Assembly: GCF_023228785.1 (NCBI RefSeq)
Contig: NZ_JALOAN010000028.1
Location: 1-30,121, forward strand
Direction of reading: 5' to 3'
Length of the DNA: 30,121 nucleotides
From: Sulfurimonas sp.
GTDB taxonomy: Bacteria > Campylobacterota > Campylobacteria > Campylobacterales > Sulfurimonadaceae
This document shows positions 23,666 through 30,121 of the stretch, in pieces. The notes beneath the pieces were generated by a model that worked only from the letters and a program-made list of their open reading frames with translations, was not told where the DNA came from and searched no databases. The translations under genes were made by a program, and so were the position numbers. Every line of letters starts with the position of its first letter. The stretch's first letter is position 1.

Positions 23666-24274
23666 TTAATTTCCACGACTTCCAGGTTTTATGGCAATTG
23701 AGCCATCTTTACAAAGTGGACACTCACTTGGCTCATACATAACAAATGTAAAATCTTCTAGGGCAAAGAAAGGAATATCTTGCGGAAGTTTACAGTTTGA
23801 TTTTGACTCTAGTGTGCTGTTTTCGCGTCTGCAAAAACCACGATTTGCAAGAGCTGCAACTCCAACTATCTTACCACCAAAGTTCTCTACTACTCGTGCA
23901 GCTTCCATCGCAGATCCACCAGTTGTGATGATATCTTCGCACATAAGAACTCTCTCGCCACGGCTTACTTCAAAGCCTCTACGCATAGACATAACTCCAT
24001 CAACTCTCTCAGCAAATATAAAACGAACATCAAGTGCGGTTGCAAGCGCAAAACCAGCTATAAGCCCACCAAGTGCAGGTGCACAAACAGTGTCGATCTT
24101 AAGTCCACTCTCTTTGATTTGCTTTGCTAGTGCATCAGCTAAAAGTTTAGCTGTCTTTGGATCTTCTAAAACCTTTGCAGATTGTAGGTAAAATTGTGAG
24201 TGATTGCCACTGCTTAGTTTAAAATGACCCTCCAAAAGAGCATCTGCATCCATATATATTTGTTTTATATCCAT
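23666..24274 (-). CDS. pyrE: Orotate phosphoribosyltransferase
   Basis: Joins orotate to PRPP to make orotidine monophosphate in pyrimidine synthesis. 202 residues. The PRPP-binding motif is MCEDIITTGGSAM (111-123), preceded by the flexible-loop region 'FAERVDGVMSMRRGFEVSRGERVL'. 'FKLSSGNHSQFYLQSAKVL' near 18-36 is the conserved N-terminal segment. The C-terminal extension with 'SECPLCKDGS' holds a CxxC pair seen in the longer PyrE subgroup. It begins 5 bases after the frr stop, implying coupling. Confidence 0.95.
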   Translation of the reverse strand: MDIKQIYMDADALLEGHFKLSSGNHSQFYLQSAKVLEDPKTAKLLADALAKQIKESGLKIDTVCAPALGGLIAGFALATALDVRFIFAERVDGVMSMRRGFEVSRGERVLMCEDIITTGGSAMEAARVVENFGGKIVGVAALANRGFCRRENSTLESKSNCKLPQDIPFFALEDFTFVMYEPSECPLCKDGSIAIKPGSRGN

Positions 24275-24279
24275 CTTTT

Positions 24280-24837
24280 TTAAACCTTTAGTATTTCAGC
24301 TTCTTTGTCTTTTACTATGTTATCGATACTTGCTATATATTTATCAGTGATTTTTTGAATGTTGTCTTGAGCAGACTTTGACTCATCCTGTGTTGTTTCT
24401 TTATCTTTTTCAAGTTTTTTGATCTGATCATTTGCGTGTTTTCTATCATTTCTGATAGAAACTTTTGCATTTTCTCCCATACCTTTCATTTTCTTTACAG
24501 ACTCTTGTCTTTGTTCAACCGTCATGGCAGGAAAAAATAGTTTAATTTGCTCGCCATCGTTGTTAGGAGTTGCTCCAACATTTGCAGCAGAGATCGCACT
24601 CTCAATACTGCTTAGTAGCTGTTTTTCCCAAGGATTTACAATTATAGTTGTTGCATCGGCAGCTATAACTGAGCCTACTTGATCAAGAGGAGTTAGAGTT
24701 CCATAGTAGTCGATTTTTACATTGTCTAAAACAGAAGTTGTAACTTTTCCTGTTCTTAGTGTTTTAAAATCTCTTAGCATATGTTCTATACCAGATTTCA
24801 TATTTGCTTCGCACGAGTTGTAGATTTCATTTAACAT
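24280..24837 (-). CDS. frr: Ribosome recycling factor
   Basis: Splits post-termination ribosomes together with EF-G. 185 residues, the standard length. Conserved stretches are 'LRTGKVTTSVLDNVKIDYYGTLTPLDQVG' in pieces, 'IVNPWEKQLLSSIESAI', 'EQRQESVKKMKGMGENAKVSIRNDRKHANDQIKKLEKD' in pieces, and a helical tail. AAGGAAAT lies before the ATG. A TACAAT -10 candidate (minus strand, 24879-24874) lies about 40 bases upstream, so frr probably starts a transcript that includes pyrE and the antiporter. Confidence 0.97.
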   Translation of the reverse strand: MLNEIYNSCEANMKSGIEHMLRDFKTLRTGKVTTSVLDNVKIDYYGTLTPLDQVGSVIAADATTIIVNPWEKQLLSSIESAISAANVGATPNNDGEQIKLFFPAMTVEQRQESVKKMKGMGENAKVSIRNDRKHANDQIKKLEKDKETTQDESKSAQDNIQKITDKYIASIDNIVKDKEAEILKV

Positions 24838-24951
24838 TAGATTTCCTTAAATATTTTGAAAAATAGTTGTGATATTGTAGCAAAATATCTTTATTTGATA
24901 CTAAAGAGGAGATGTTTGGGGATAATTTAGAATGAATATTGGAGCAAAAAC

Positions 24952-24969
24952 AGTTGCAAAAATGCAACT
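24952..24969 (-). terminator. Terminator of secG
   Basis: Stem AGTTGCA / TGCAACT with loop of four bases, followed on the minus strand by GTTTTTGC. The stem overlaps the last two bases of the secG stop codon. It separates secG from the frr transcript. Confidence 0.68.
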
Positions 24970-25309
24970 ATTCTGCAGCTGGAGCTTCTGGTGAAGCATC
25001 ACTTTTAGGAGCTTGAAGAGGTGTCGTTGGAGCTTCTACATGAGTAGATTCTACCATATTGTCAACTACTGAGCTTTGCGCAGAAGTAGAGTACAAGTAA
25101 CCCAAAGCTATAGTGTTTGATACAAACAAAAAGCCTATAAGAAAAGTAGTTTTAGCTAAAAAAGAGTTTGGTCCTTTAGCACCAAAAACAGAATCATTTG
25201 AGCCACTATAAGCACCAAGCCCTATGCTTGAGCTTTTTTGAAGAAGTACAGCTATTACTAGTATTACAACTAAAATTATCTGAACAATGAGTAAAAAACT
25301 AGTTGTCAT
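24968..25309 (-). CDS. secG: Preprotein translocase subunit SecG
   Basis: Small non-essential partner of the SecYEG channel. 113 residues with two membrane segments: residues about 3-23 (SFLLIVQIILVVILVIAVLLQ) and 53-72 (TFLIGFLFVSNTIALGYLYS), joined by the conserved loop 'KSSSIGLGAYSGSNDSVFGAKG'. The C-terminal tail is Ala/Pro-rich (VEAPTTPLQAPKSDASPEAPAAE), common in this phylum. Start has AAAGGAATTTATAA before the ATG. Its upstream leader contains the small hairpin element described separately. Confidence 0.94.
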   Translation of the reverse strand: MTTSFLLIVQIILVVILVIAVLLQKSSSIGLGAYSGSNDSVFGAKGPNSFLAKTTFLIGFLFVSNTIALGYLYSTSAQSSVVDNMVESTHVEAPTTPLQAPKSDASPEAPAAE

Positions 25310-25374
25310 TTATAAATTCCTTTAATTTTTTTCATAAAATTTAAGGAAACCTTTGATTTTCATTCACAACACTA

Positions 25375-25446
25375 AAGGAAGTAAATTCCTTGAGTTACGC
25401 TAATGCTTGGTTCCCTTCGGCAGGAAGCCCATCACACTAGTGTGAT
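25375..25446 (+). mobile_element. Possible IS200/IS605-type right-end or omegaRNA-like remnant (three hairpins, no transposase)
   Basis: Three small inverted repeats follow one another: AAGGAA-GTAAA-TTCCTT (25375-25391), GGTTCC / GGAAGCC with one bulged base (25409-25429) and the 16-bp perfect palindrome ATCACACTAGTGTGAT (25431-25446), then TTTATT. Read from 25403 in frame the DNA encodes MLGSLRQEAHHTSV, a string I associate with reading through the right end of IS605-type tnpB elements. No tnpA or tnpB frame is present within the window, so at most a decayed or minimal element remains. This rests on memory of the motif and on structure, not on a comparison. It could instead be a regulatory leader for secG or znuA. 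Confidence 0.4.
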
Positions 25447-25491
25447 TTATTCTCCATGCTATTTTAAAAGTGGCGAATTATATCCAAAAAA

Positions 25492-25521
25492 AATAATTAT
25501 TACAAAATTAGATATAATTTT
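25492..25521. promoter_or_regulatory. znuA promoter with overlapping Fur/Zur-like palindromes
   Basis: A TATAAT -10 box lies at 25513-25518, 22 bases before the znuA ATG. It is embedded in the inverted repeat AAAATTA-GATA-TAATTTT (25504-25521), and a second palindrome AATAATTATT lies just upstream (25492-25501). A Fur-family repressor bound here would block RNA polymerase. Zinc control by Zur is the natural guess from the genes but is not shown by the sequence. Confidence 0.45.
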
Positions 25522-25540
25522 AAAAAAGTTCGGAGAATTA

Positions 25541-26494
25541 ATGAGAGATTTTAGAAATGTTGTTTTTTTACTAATAATTGCTGTTTTTTTACTACAAATG
25601 TTTGTTTTAAAGCAAGATGCTAAGTTAGCACAGGAGAAAGAACAAATAAAACCAACAGTAGCATTAAGCACATTTTCACTCTATGATATAGCAAAAAATA
25701 TTTCAAATGATACTATAGATCTAGTTATGATTTTACCTTTTGGAGTAGATGCACATAGTTTTGAGCCTACTCCAAAGTTAATGGCAAAGATCATGCAAAG
25801 TGATATTGTTGTTTATAGTGGGGCTGGACTTGAGCCATGGACACACTCTTTTGAGTTTAAAAACAAAGTTATAGATATGAGTAAACATGTAAAACTTTTA
25901 AACTCAGAGCATGGAAGTTGCAACCATGAAGACCACGACCACCATCACCATGAAGGTCATGAAGAAGAGGTAGATCCACACTATTGGCTAGATATACAAA
26001 ATATGATAAGTGCTACACAAATCATAACTGATGAGATCTCAAAACTCTCAACCCAAAATGAAGAACTATATAGAAGAAATGCAAAAAATTATATATCTGA
26101 ACTAGAGATGATAGATGCAGAGTATAGAAAGAGACTAACATCTTGTAAAAAAGAGACCATCATAGTAAATCACAATGCTTTTTCTTATCTAAGTCAAAAT
26201 TATGGATTTAAAGTCGAAGCTCTTAGCGGACTCTCTCCAGATGCACAACCAGATGCGCAAAATATGTTAAAACTAATAGAACATGTAAAAGAGCATGATC
26301 TAAGTGTTGTCTTTTTTGAGAGTTTTGTAAGTGATAAAGCTATGAAAAGTATTGCTGCTGAGGCAAAAGTAAATGTTGATGTGCTTCAACCATTAGGAAA
26401 TATAACAGCCGATGAGGCACAGAAGAAGTTAAGCTACAAAGACATTATGCTTGAAAATCTAGAAAAAATAACTAAAGCTCTTGAGTGCGAATGA
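25541..26494 (+). CDS. znuA: Zinc ABC transporter substrate-binding protein ZnuA
   Basis: Periplasmic metal-binding protein (cluster A-I family) delivering Zn2+, or possibly Mn2+, to ZnuB. 317 residues from the ATG at 25541, which has GGAG 5 bases upstream; a longer open frame from 25403 lacks a ribosome site and reads through a hairpin element. The N-terminus is a hydrophobic segment (8-24) without a lipobox, so it may be an uncleaved anchor or a Sec signal. Candidate ligands are His72 (VDAHSFEPTP), His147 (DPHYWLD), His211 (VNHNAFSYL) and Asp265 near 'FFESFVSDKAM'. A His-rich loop at 129-140 (HEDHDHHHHEGH) marks the zinc-type subgroup. The stop overlaps the znuC start (ATGA). Confidence 0.92.
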   Translation: MRDFRNVVFLLIIAVFLLQMFVLKQDAKLAQEKEQIKPTVALSTFSLYDIAKNISNDTIDLVMILPFGVDAHSFEPTPKLMAKIMQSDIVVYSGAGLEPWTHSFEFKNKVIDMSKHVKLLNSEHGSCNHEDHDHHHHEGHEEEVDPHYWLDIQNMISATQIITDEISKLSTQNEELYRRNAKNYISELEMIDAEYRKRLTSCKKETIIVNHNAFSYLSQNYGFKVEALSGLSPDAQPDAQNMLKLIEHVKEHDLSVVFFESFVSDKAMKSIAAEAKVNVDVLQPLGNITADEAQKKLSYKDIMLENLEKITKALECE

Positions 26495-27255
26495 AATTTT
26501 CACTACCAATCTTTGATGTAAAAAACCTATATTTTATTGTAGATGATCAAGAGATACTAAGAAATGTGTCTTTTGAGATTTTTGCTCAAGACTATATCGC
26601 TATCATTGGACCAAATGGTGGCGGAAAAACTACTCTTATAAGAATTTTATTAGGACTTGAAAAAGAGACTAAGGGTGAAGTTCGGATATTTGGTAAAAAG
26701 ATAAAAGACTTTAAAGAGTGGCACAAGATAGGCTATGTTCCACAAAGAGCAAGTCATGTAGATGCATCTTTTCCAGCTACAACACAAGATGTTGTAAAGA
26801 TGGGTCGAACTTCAAAGCGAAAACTCTTCTCAAAAGAGAGCCAAGAAGATAAACTAAGAGTCGAAGATGCGATGAGAAAAATGGATGTTTATCATCTAAA
26901 AGACAAAATGATAGGCACACTATCAGGTGGACAAAGACAGAGAGTGATGTGTGCAAGGGCTTTGGCATCTAGACCTGAAATACTCATACTAGATGAGCCA
27001 AACACTGGCGTGGATGTCTCTTCTCAACAAAGATTTTACGAACTTTTACGAGAGTTAAATAAAAAAGAGAAGATCACCATTGTCTTTATCACTCATGACA
27101 TCGGTGTTATAGCTGATGATATTGCAAGACTCTTTACCATAAACCAAAAAGCAGTAATCTGCAATAACCCTAAAGAAGCTCTTAGTTGTGAAGATATGAG
27201 TGATCTTTACGGTATAGATGCACACCTAATTCATAACCATAAGCACGAGCACTAA
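26491..27255 (+). CDS. znuC: Zinc ABC transporter ATP-binding protein ZnuC
   Basis: ATPase of the zinc importer, 254 residues from the ATG at 26491; this start overlaps the znuA stop as ATGA, so it is preferred to the GTG two codons earlier. Walker A is GPNGGGKTT (40-48), the Q-loop is in 'GYVPQRASH' (81-89), the signature is LSGGQRQR (144-151), Walker B is ILILDEP (164-170) and the switch His lies in 'VFITHD'. The C-terminus is His-rich (HLIHNHKHEH), unusual for the ATPase and perhaps metal-binding. It ends one base before the znuB ATG. Confidence 0.93.
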   Translation: MKFSLPIFDVKNLYFIVDDQEILRNVSFEIFAQDYIAIIGPNGGGKTTLIRILLGLEKETKGEVRIFGKKIKDFKEWHKIGYVPQRASHVDASFPATTQDVVKMGRTSKRKLFSKESQEDKLRVEDAMRKMDVYHLKDKMIGTLSGGQRQRVMCARALASRPEILILDEPNTGVDVSSQQRFYELLRELNKKEKITIVFITHDIGVIADDIARLFTINQKAVICNNPKEALSCEDMSDLYGIDAHLIHNHKHEH

Positions 27256-27256
27256 T

Positions 27257-28054
27257 ATGTTAGAGATTTTTGAATATGAATTTATGCAAAGAGCTTTTTT
27301 AGCTGGAATGATTATCGCCACTCTCGCATCTATTAGTGGAACTTTTGTAGTTTTAAGACGTTACTCAATGATAAGTGAAACTCTTGCACACTCTGCTTTA
27401 GTAGGAGTTGCTGTTGGATTGGTTGCAGGGTTTAACCCTCTTTGGATGGCAGTTATCATCGCTATTCTCTCAGCGTGGCTTATTGAGTATCTTAGATATA
27501 GTTTTTCACTATACTCTGATGCAGTTCTTGCCATATTTTTATCTGGATCTTTAGCAATTGCCGTTATCATTGTCTCTTTAGGTGGTGCATTTAATAACTC
27601 GCTATTCTCATACCTCTTTGGATCTATACTCGCAGTTAGTGATGCAGATCTAATAACTATCTTTATCTTTGGCATAGTTTGTCTTAGCGTTTTGCTCATT
27701 TTTGCAAAAGAGTTTTACTTTATAGCTTATGATGAAGAGGTTGCAAAAACAAGCGGAATTAGAGTTAGACTTTTAAGCTTTCTGTTGGTAACTATTGTAG
27801 CCATTATTATAGCGCTCTCTATTAGAGTTGTTGGAAGCCTTCTTATAGGTGCGTTGATGGTTATCCCAACAGTCTCAGCGCTTCAATACAGACAAGGCTT
27901 CGCTAAAACACTCTTCATATCTCTATTTTTTGCCATCTTTAGCGTTGCATCTGGTATGACTCTATCCTTTTATATGTCTTTGCCATCAGGAGCTACTATA
28001 GTGCTCTCTATACTTGTTATTTTTATCATATCCTTAGTAGCAAATAAACGATGA
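27257..28054 (+). CDS. znuB: Zinc ABC transporter permease ZnuB
   Basis: Membrane permease of the metal importer, 265 residues, with about eight hydrophobic segments. Family marks are 'EFMQRAFLAGMIIATLASISGTFVVLRRYSMISETLAHSALVGVAVG' in pieces near the N-terminus, 'YDEEVAKTSGIRV' (the coupling region facing ZnuC) and 'VGSLLIGALMVIPTVSALQ'. It follows znuC with a one-base gap and overlaps the next gene by ATGA, so the four genes form one tightly coupled operon. Confidence 0.93.
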   Translation: MLEIFEYEFMQRAFLAGMIIATLASISGTFVVLRRYSMISETLAHSALVGVAVGLVAGFNPLWMAVIIAILSAWLIEYLRYSFSLYSDAVLAIFLSGSLAIAVIIVSLGGAFNNSLFSYLFGSILAVSDADLITIFIFGIVCLSVLLIFAKEFYFIAYDEEVAKTSGIRVRLLSFLLVTIVAIIIALSIRVVGSLLIGALMVIPTVSALQYRQGFAKTLFISLFFAIFSVASGMTLSFYMSLPSGATIVLSILVIFIISLVANKR

Positions 28055-28734
28055 AAATAAGCTCAGAGTTTTCTAAAAATGCTCTACATTATGGCTCTTA
28101 CAATATTATACAAAAGAGAGTTATAGAGAGACTTTTTAACAAGCTAGACTATGAGCCTAGGAAGATCCTAGATCTAGGCTGTGGAAGCGGTGCAGTTTGT
28201 AGCAAGATAGATTGGGACTATGATAGTTTCACGGGTGTGGACTTTGCCAGAGGAATGTTAGAACTGCATCCAAAATCTGAAAACATACACTGTATATATG
28301 GAGACTTTAACGATGCAAGTTTGTTCAGAAAGACTCTAGAGAAAAAGTATGAGCACATATTTTCAGCATCAGCTCTTCAGTGGGCAGAAGATCTTGAGAG
28401 AATCTTTTATGAGATAAAAAAGCTTGACGCAAGATTCTCTTTAGCCATCTTTAGCTCAAACACATTTAAAACACTAAACAAAACGGCAAACTTAACTCCA
28501 CTGCTAAGAAGTGCAAAAGAGATAGAATCACTTCAAAAAAAACATTTAGATGCAGAGATGGAAGTAATCCAGTATAAGTTAGAGTTTGAATCCTCAAGAG
28601 ATATGTTTAGGTATATAAAAAAAAGTGGTGTTAGTGGATCTAGAAAGGTATTAAGTTATAAAGAGACAAAAAAACTTATGCGAGATTATCCACTAAACTA
28701 TCTGGAGTTTGAGGTAGTCTTCCTTTATACATAA
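28051..28734 (+). CDS. bioC: SAM-dependent methyltransferase, BioC-like (malonyl-ACP O-methyltransferase)
   Basis: Class I methyltransferase of 227 residues. Motif I is ILDLGCGSGAVC (39-50), then 'FTGVDFARGML' (60-70), an acidic 'YGDFND' (83-88) and 'SASALQWAEDLERIF' (105-119), the last matching the 'LALQW' stretch that distinguishes BioC. BioC masks malonyl-ACP as a methyl ester so that fatty acid synthesis can build the pimeloyl chain of biotin. The start overlaps the znuB stop as ATGA. No biotin gene lies in the window, and membership of a zinc operon is odd for BioC, so a general methyltransferase role remains possible. Its stop abuts the stop of the convergent gene with no gap. Confidence 0.78.
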   Translation: MKISSEFSKNALHYGSYNIIQKRVIERLFNKLDYEPRKILDLGCGSGAVCSKIDWDYDSFTGVDFARGMLELHPKSENIHCIYGDFNDASLFRKTLEKKYEHIFSASALQWAEDLERIFYEIKKLDARFSLAIFSSNTFKTLNKTANLTPLLRSAKEIESLQKKHLDAEMEVIQYKLEFESSRDMFRYIKKSGVSGSRKVLSYKETKKLMRDYPLNYLEFEVVFLYT

Positions 28735-29163
28735 CTACTTCTCTTGAAGAACTATCTCTTTTTCTAAGTTATAAAGCTCATATCTTATATATTTGAAATT
28801 TTCACTCTGCTTTGTATCGTAAAGTTTAAAAAGCTCTTCTAAAACTCTGCAAGATTCTTCTGCTCTTTTAAAGTTTGCAATAATAATATTTTTTATATCT
28901 ACTCGATCTAGTTCACTATTAGTAGTTGGGCGAAGTACATCTTTGATGCTATCTCTATGAAGTAGAAGTTTATCTATTTCATCGATTTTTGATTTGTGTC
29001 GAAGTTGTTTTAGTTTTAAGGAGAGTTCTTTGTTGTTGTCTCGATATCGTAAAATATCTTCAACAACTCGTATGCCCTCTTTGAGGCGGTTAAGATTTGC
29101 ATCAATCACCCGATAAAGTTCGGGTGATAAAGGTTCTTTAGTCGTCACTACCAAAGATACCAA
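28735..29163 (-). CDS. ThiD2-like protein (stand-alone N-terminal domain of ThiE type)
   Basis: Small all-helical protein of about 142 residues. 'YRVIDANLNRLKEGIRVVEDILRYRDNN' followed by 'LKQLRHKSK', 'SELDRVDIKNIIIANFKRAEESCRVLEELFKL' matches the ThiD2 domain known as a monofunctional hydroxymethylpyrimidine-phosphate kinase and often fused to the N-terminus of thiamine-phosphate synthase ThiE. Here no ThiE domain follows. The start is uncertain: TTG at 29163, TTG at 29154 and GTG at 29148 are all open and none has a ribosome site; all overlap the end of the upstream Bax-inhibitor gene, so translation is probably coupled. A role in thiamine synthesis is inferred from the family. Confidence 0.75.
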   Translation of the reverse strand: MVSLVVTTKEPLSPELYRVIDANLNRLKEGIRVVEDILRYRDNNKELSLKLKQLRHKSKIDEIDKLLLHRDSIKDVLRPTTNSELDRVDIKNIIIANFKRAEESCRVLEELFKLYDTKQSENFKYIRYELYNLEKEIVLQEK

Positions 29164-29836
29164 AAAGATGAAGTAGTGCAGTAAAAATGTTTAGAAAGTC
29201 TAAGTATAGTGCAATAGCTCCATCAATAGGTGTTTCATAAGAACCGTTCATAATGTTTTGAGTGTCATATACAACTAAGATGCTAAATAAAAATACAACA
29301 GCACCAGAAATAATAACACTCAGCATTGGACTACCTAAAAATAAATTTACGATAGAAAACCCAATAACAACAACAAGAGCAATCATTAAAGGCTTGCCGT
29401 AACTTGTAAAATCTTTTGTAGTTTTAATAGCGTAAAAACTCATAGCTCCAAAAACAACAGCAGTCATAGCAAAAGCATTGCCAATAATTGTTCCACCACC
29501 GCTCATTCCAAGTGTCTGTGAAAGTAAGGGTGCCAACATAAGACCTGTCATAAATACAAATGCAAACATAACCATAAGATTTATCCCTGGCTTATGCTTT
29601 ACAAAGTGAAGCCCGATAAGAAGTCCAATCTCTAAAATAAATAGAGGTATAAACCAAGCCGCAATAGTTCCAGCTAGTGGAACACCAACATAAGCGCCAA
29701 CTGCACCAGCCATCATAGATGCTGCAAATAACTTATATGTTTCTTTAACAAAAGAGATGATTTGAGAATCACTGCGAGAGGCACTCTCGTAAGAAAAAGA
29801 GTTGCCTCTAGCGTAATCGCGATCATATAGTCCCAT
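29138..29836 (-). CDS. Bax inhibitor-1 / YccA family membrane protein
   Basis: 232 residues with about seven hydrophobic segments starting near 33. Family marks are 'FVKETYKLFAASMMAGAVGAYVG' (29-51), 'KHKPGINLMVMFAFVFMTGLMLAPLL', 'GNAFAMTAVVFGAMSFYAIKTTKDFTSYGKPLMIALV' in pieces, and the C-terminal 'YDTQNIMNG' and 'ALYLDFLNIFTALLHLFG', which hold the paired Asp residues of the pH/calcium-sensing site. Bacterial members are linked to FtsH control (YccA) or calcium leak; no role can be assigned here. GAGGA lies 8 bases before the ATG. Confidence 0.92.
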   Translation of the reverse strand: MGLYDRDYARGNSFSYESASRSDSQIISFVKETYKLFAASMMAGAVGAYVGVPLAGTIAAWFIPLFILEIGLLIGLHFVKHKPGINLMVMFAFVFMTGLMLAPLLSQTLGMSGGGTIIGNAFAMTAVVFGAMSFYAIKTTKDFTSYGKPLMIALVVVIGFSIVNLFLGSPMLSVIISGAVVFLFSILVVYDTQNIMNGSYETPIDGAIALYLDFLNIFTALLHLFGIFGSDD

Positions 29837-30027
29837 AATTTTTTCCTCATAATATAGTTTGATAAGAATTTTATATATAAAGAGTTAATACATAGCAACA
29901 GCACTTTTAAACCCTTTATATATGTAAGGGAAAGTAGAAAAAATAACATAAAATCAAATGAAAATAAACACCTAGAAGCTTTCTTTTAAACTCTATATTA
30001 TTTTAAGAAGCGATTAAGCTACAACCC

Positions 30028-30121
30028 CCTATAATTCCCATCCACAAACAAAGAGACCTTGTTTAAAAGGCCTAGAGAGACTTCGAGTTGAAGCTTTTGA
30101 GATTGTTTGAGATCATTGAAA
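30028..30121 (+). promoter_or_regulatory. Probable stable-RNA (rRNA operon) promoter and leader at the window edge
   Basis: The last 285 bases have no gene. A consensus TATAAT lies at 30028-30033, preceded by CCCCC, and the following leader ends in GAGATCATTGAAA at the window edge. This end resembles the antitermination leader (TGTTCTTTGAAAACT type) that precedes 16S rRNA in other bacteria. The DNA from 30050 on is also more GC-balanced and stem-forming (CTTC-GAGTT-GAAG). A 16S rRNA gene just beyond the window is the expected continuation. Confidence 0.45.

Noticed and set aside
23691..24191. Plus-strand 166-codon frame opposite pyrE
   Set aside because: Long only because of the codon pattern of pyrE on the other strand; composition (Ser/Ala/Pro-rich) is typical of such shadows.
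25401..25446. Bacterial SRP (4.5S) RNA
   Set aside because: The CAGGAAG string recalls it loosely, but the conserved GGAAGGAAGCAG apical loop and the long flanking stem are absent.
25431..25446. Same regulator site as the GTGTGATA module before the SQR-like gene
   Set aside because: The palindrome arms contain GTGTGAT, but the TTTGTAACTT partner and the direct-repeat layout are missing, and it is better explained as part of the hairpin row.
25403..25540. Upstream extension of znuA by 46 residues (MLGSLRQEAHHTSV...)
   Set aside because: It reads through hairpins and the znuA promoter, has no ribosome site, and precedes a normal hydrophobic N-terminus that has GGAG before its ATG.
1..30121. 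CRISPR arrays, tRNA genes, prophage or complete insertion sequences
   Set aside because: No regularly spaced repeats, no cloverleaf with a GGTTCGAATCC-type arm in the gaps, and no integrase, transposase or phage structural frames were seen; reading by eye could miss a degenerate case.

Overview
The window is a 30.1 kb piece of an AT-rich bacterial chromosome that fits a Campylobacterota (Epsilonproteobacteria) sulfur chemolithotroph, most like Sulfurimonas. The reasons are the family content (RNase J with a long basic N-terminal extension, folE next to fliI, many small c-type cytochromes, a polysulfide-reductase type complex, a Tat-exported sulfide:quinone-reductase-like flavoprotein, DUF3373-like outer-membrane barrels) and the base composition. 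The genus is an inference; no marker gene here settles it.

Layout. (1) 1-4303, plus strand: the 3' part of ksgA, then rnj, folE and fliI, closely spaced, ending in a strong hairpin at 4336-4358. (2) 4366-12689, minus strand: a respiratory sulfur block. Read in the direction of transcription it holds a Tat-type flavoprotein (SQR/FccB-like) with a lipoprotein cytochrome c and a terminator; a cytochrome b561 fused to a two-heme c domain, with its own promoter; the psrABC-like molybdoenzyme operon with a trailing monoheme cytochrome c; and a small secreted, heme-motif-free protein. (3) 12982-16200, minus strand: two related outer-membrane beta-barrel proteins in tandem, each followed by a long hairpin. 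(4) 16290-20360, minus strand: pyrG-recJ-zupT. (5) 20550-25309: a CPA2 (Kef-type) antiporter on the plus strand facing a CPA1 (NhaP2-type) antiporter that closes the minus-strand run secG / frr-pyrE-nhaP2. (6) 25541-28734, plus strand: znuA-znuC-znuB plus a BioC-like methyltransferase, all overlapping or nearly so. (7) 28735-29836, minus strand: a ThiD2-like protein and a Bax-inhibitor-1 family membrane protein. (8) 29837-30121: no gene; the end looks like a stable-RNA promoter and leader, so a 16S rRNA gene may start just outside.

How the parts may work together: the block from 4.4 to 16.2 kb looks like one sulfur-handling module. The barrels would let substrate into the periplasm, the exported flavoprotein and its cytochrome would oxidise sulfide or sulfane sulfur, and the Psr-like complex would reduce or oxidise polysulfide or sulfur at the membrane, with the b/c fusion linking the quinone pool to periplasmic cytochromes. 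Its best internal support is a shared upstream DNA module (a TTTGTAACTT element plus two GTGTGATA repeats) found before both the flavoprotein gene and the first barrel gene and not noticed elsewhere in the window.

The least ordinary non-coding element is a row of three small hairpins at 25375-25446, upstream of znuA, which resembles the right end / omegaRNA scaffold of an IS200/IS605-type element without any transposase or TnpB gene nearby. No CRISPR array, tRNA, complete insertion sequence or prophage was seen.
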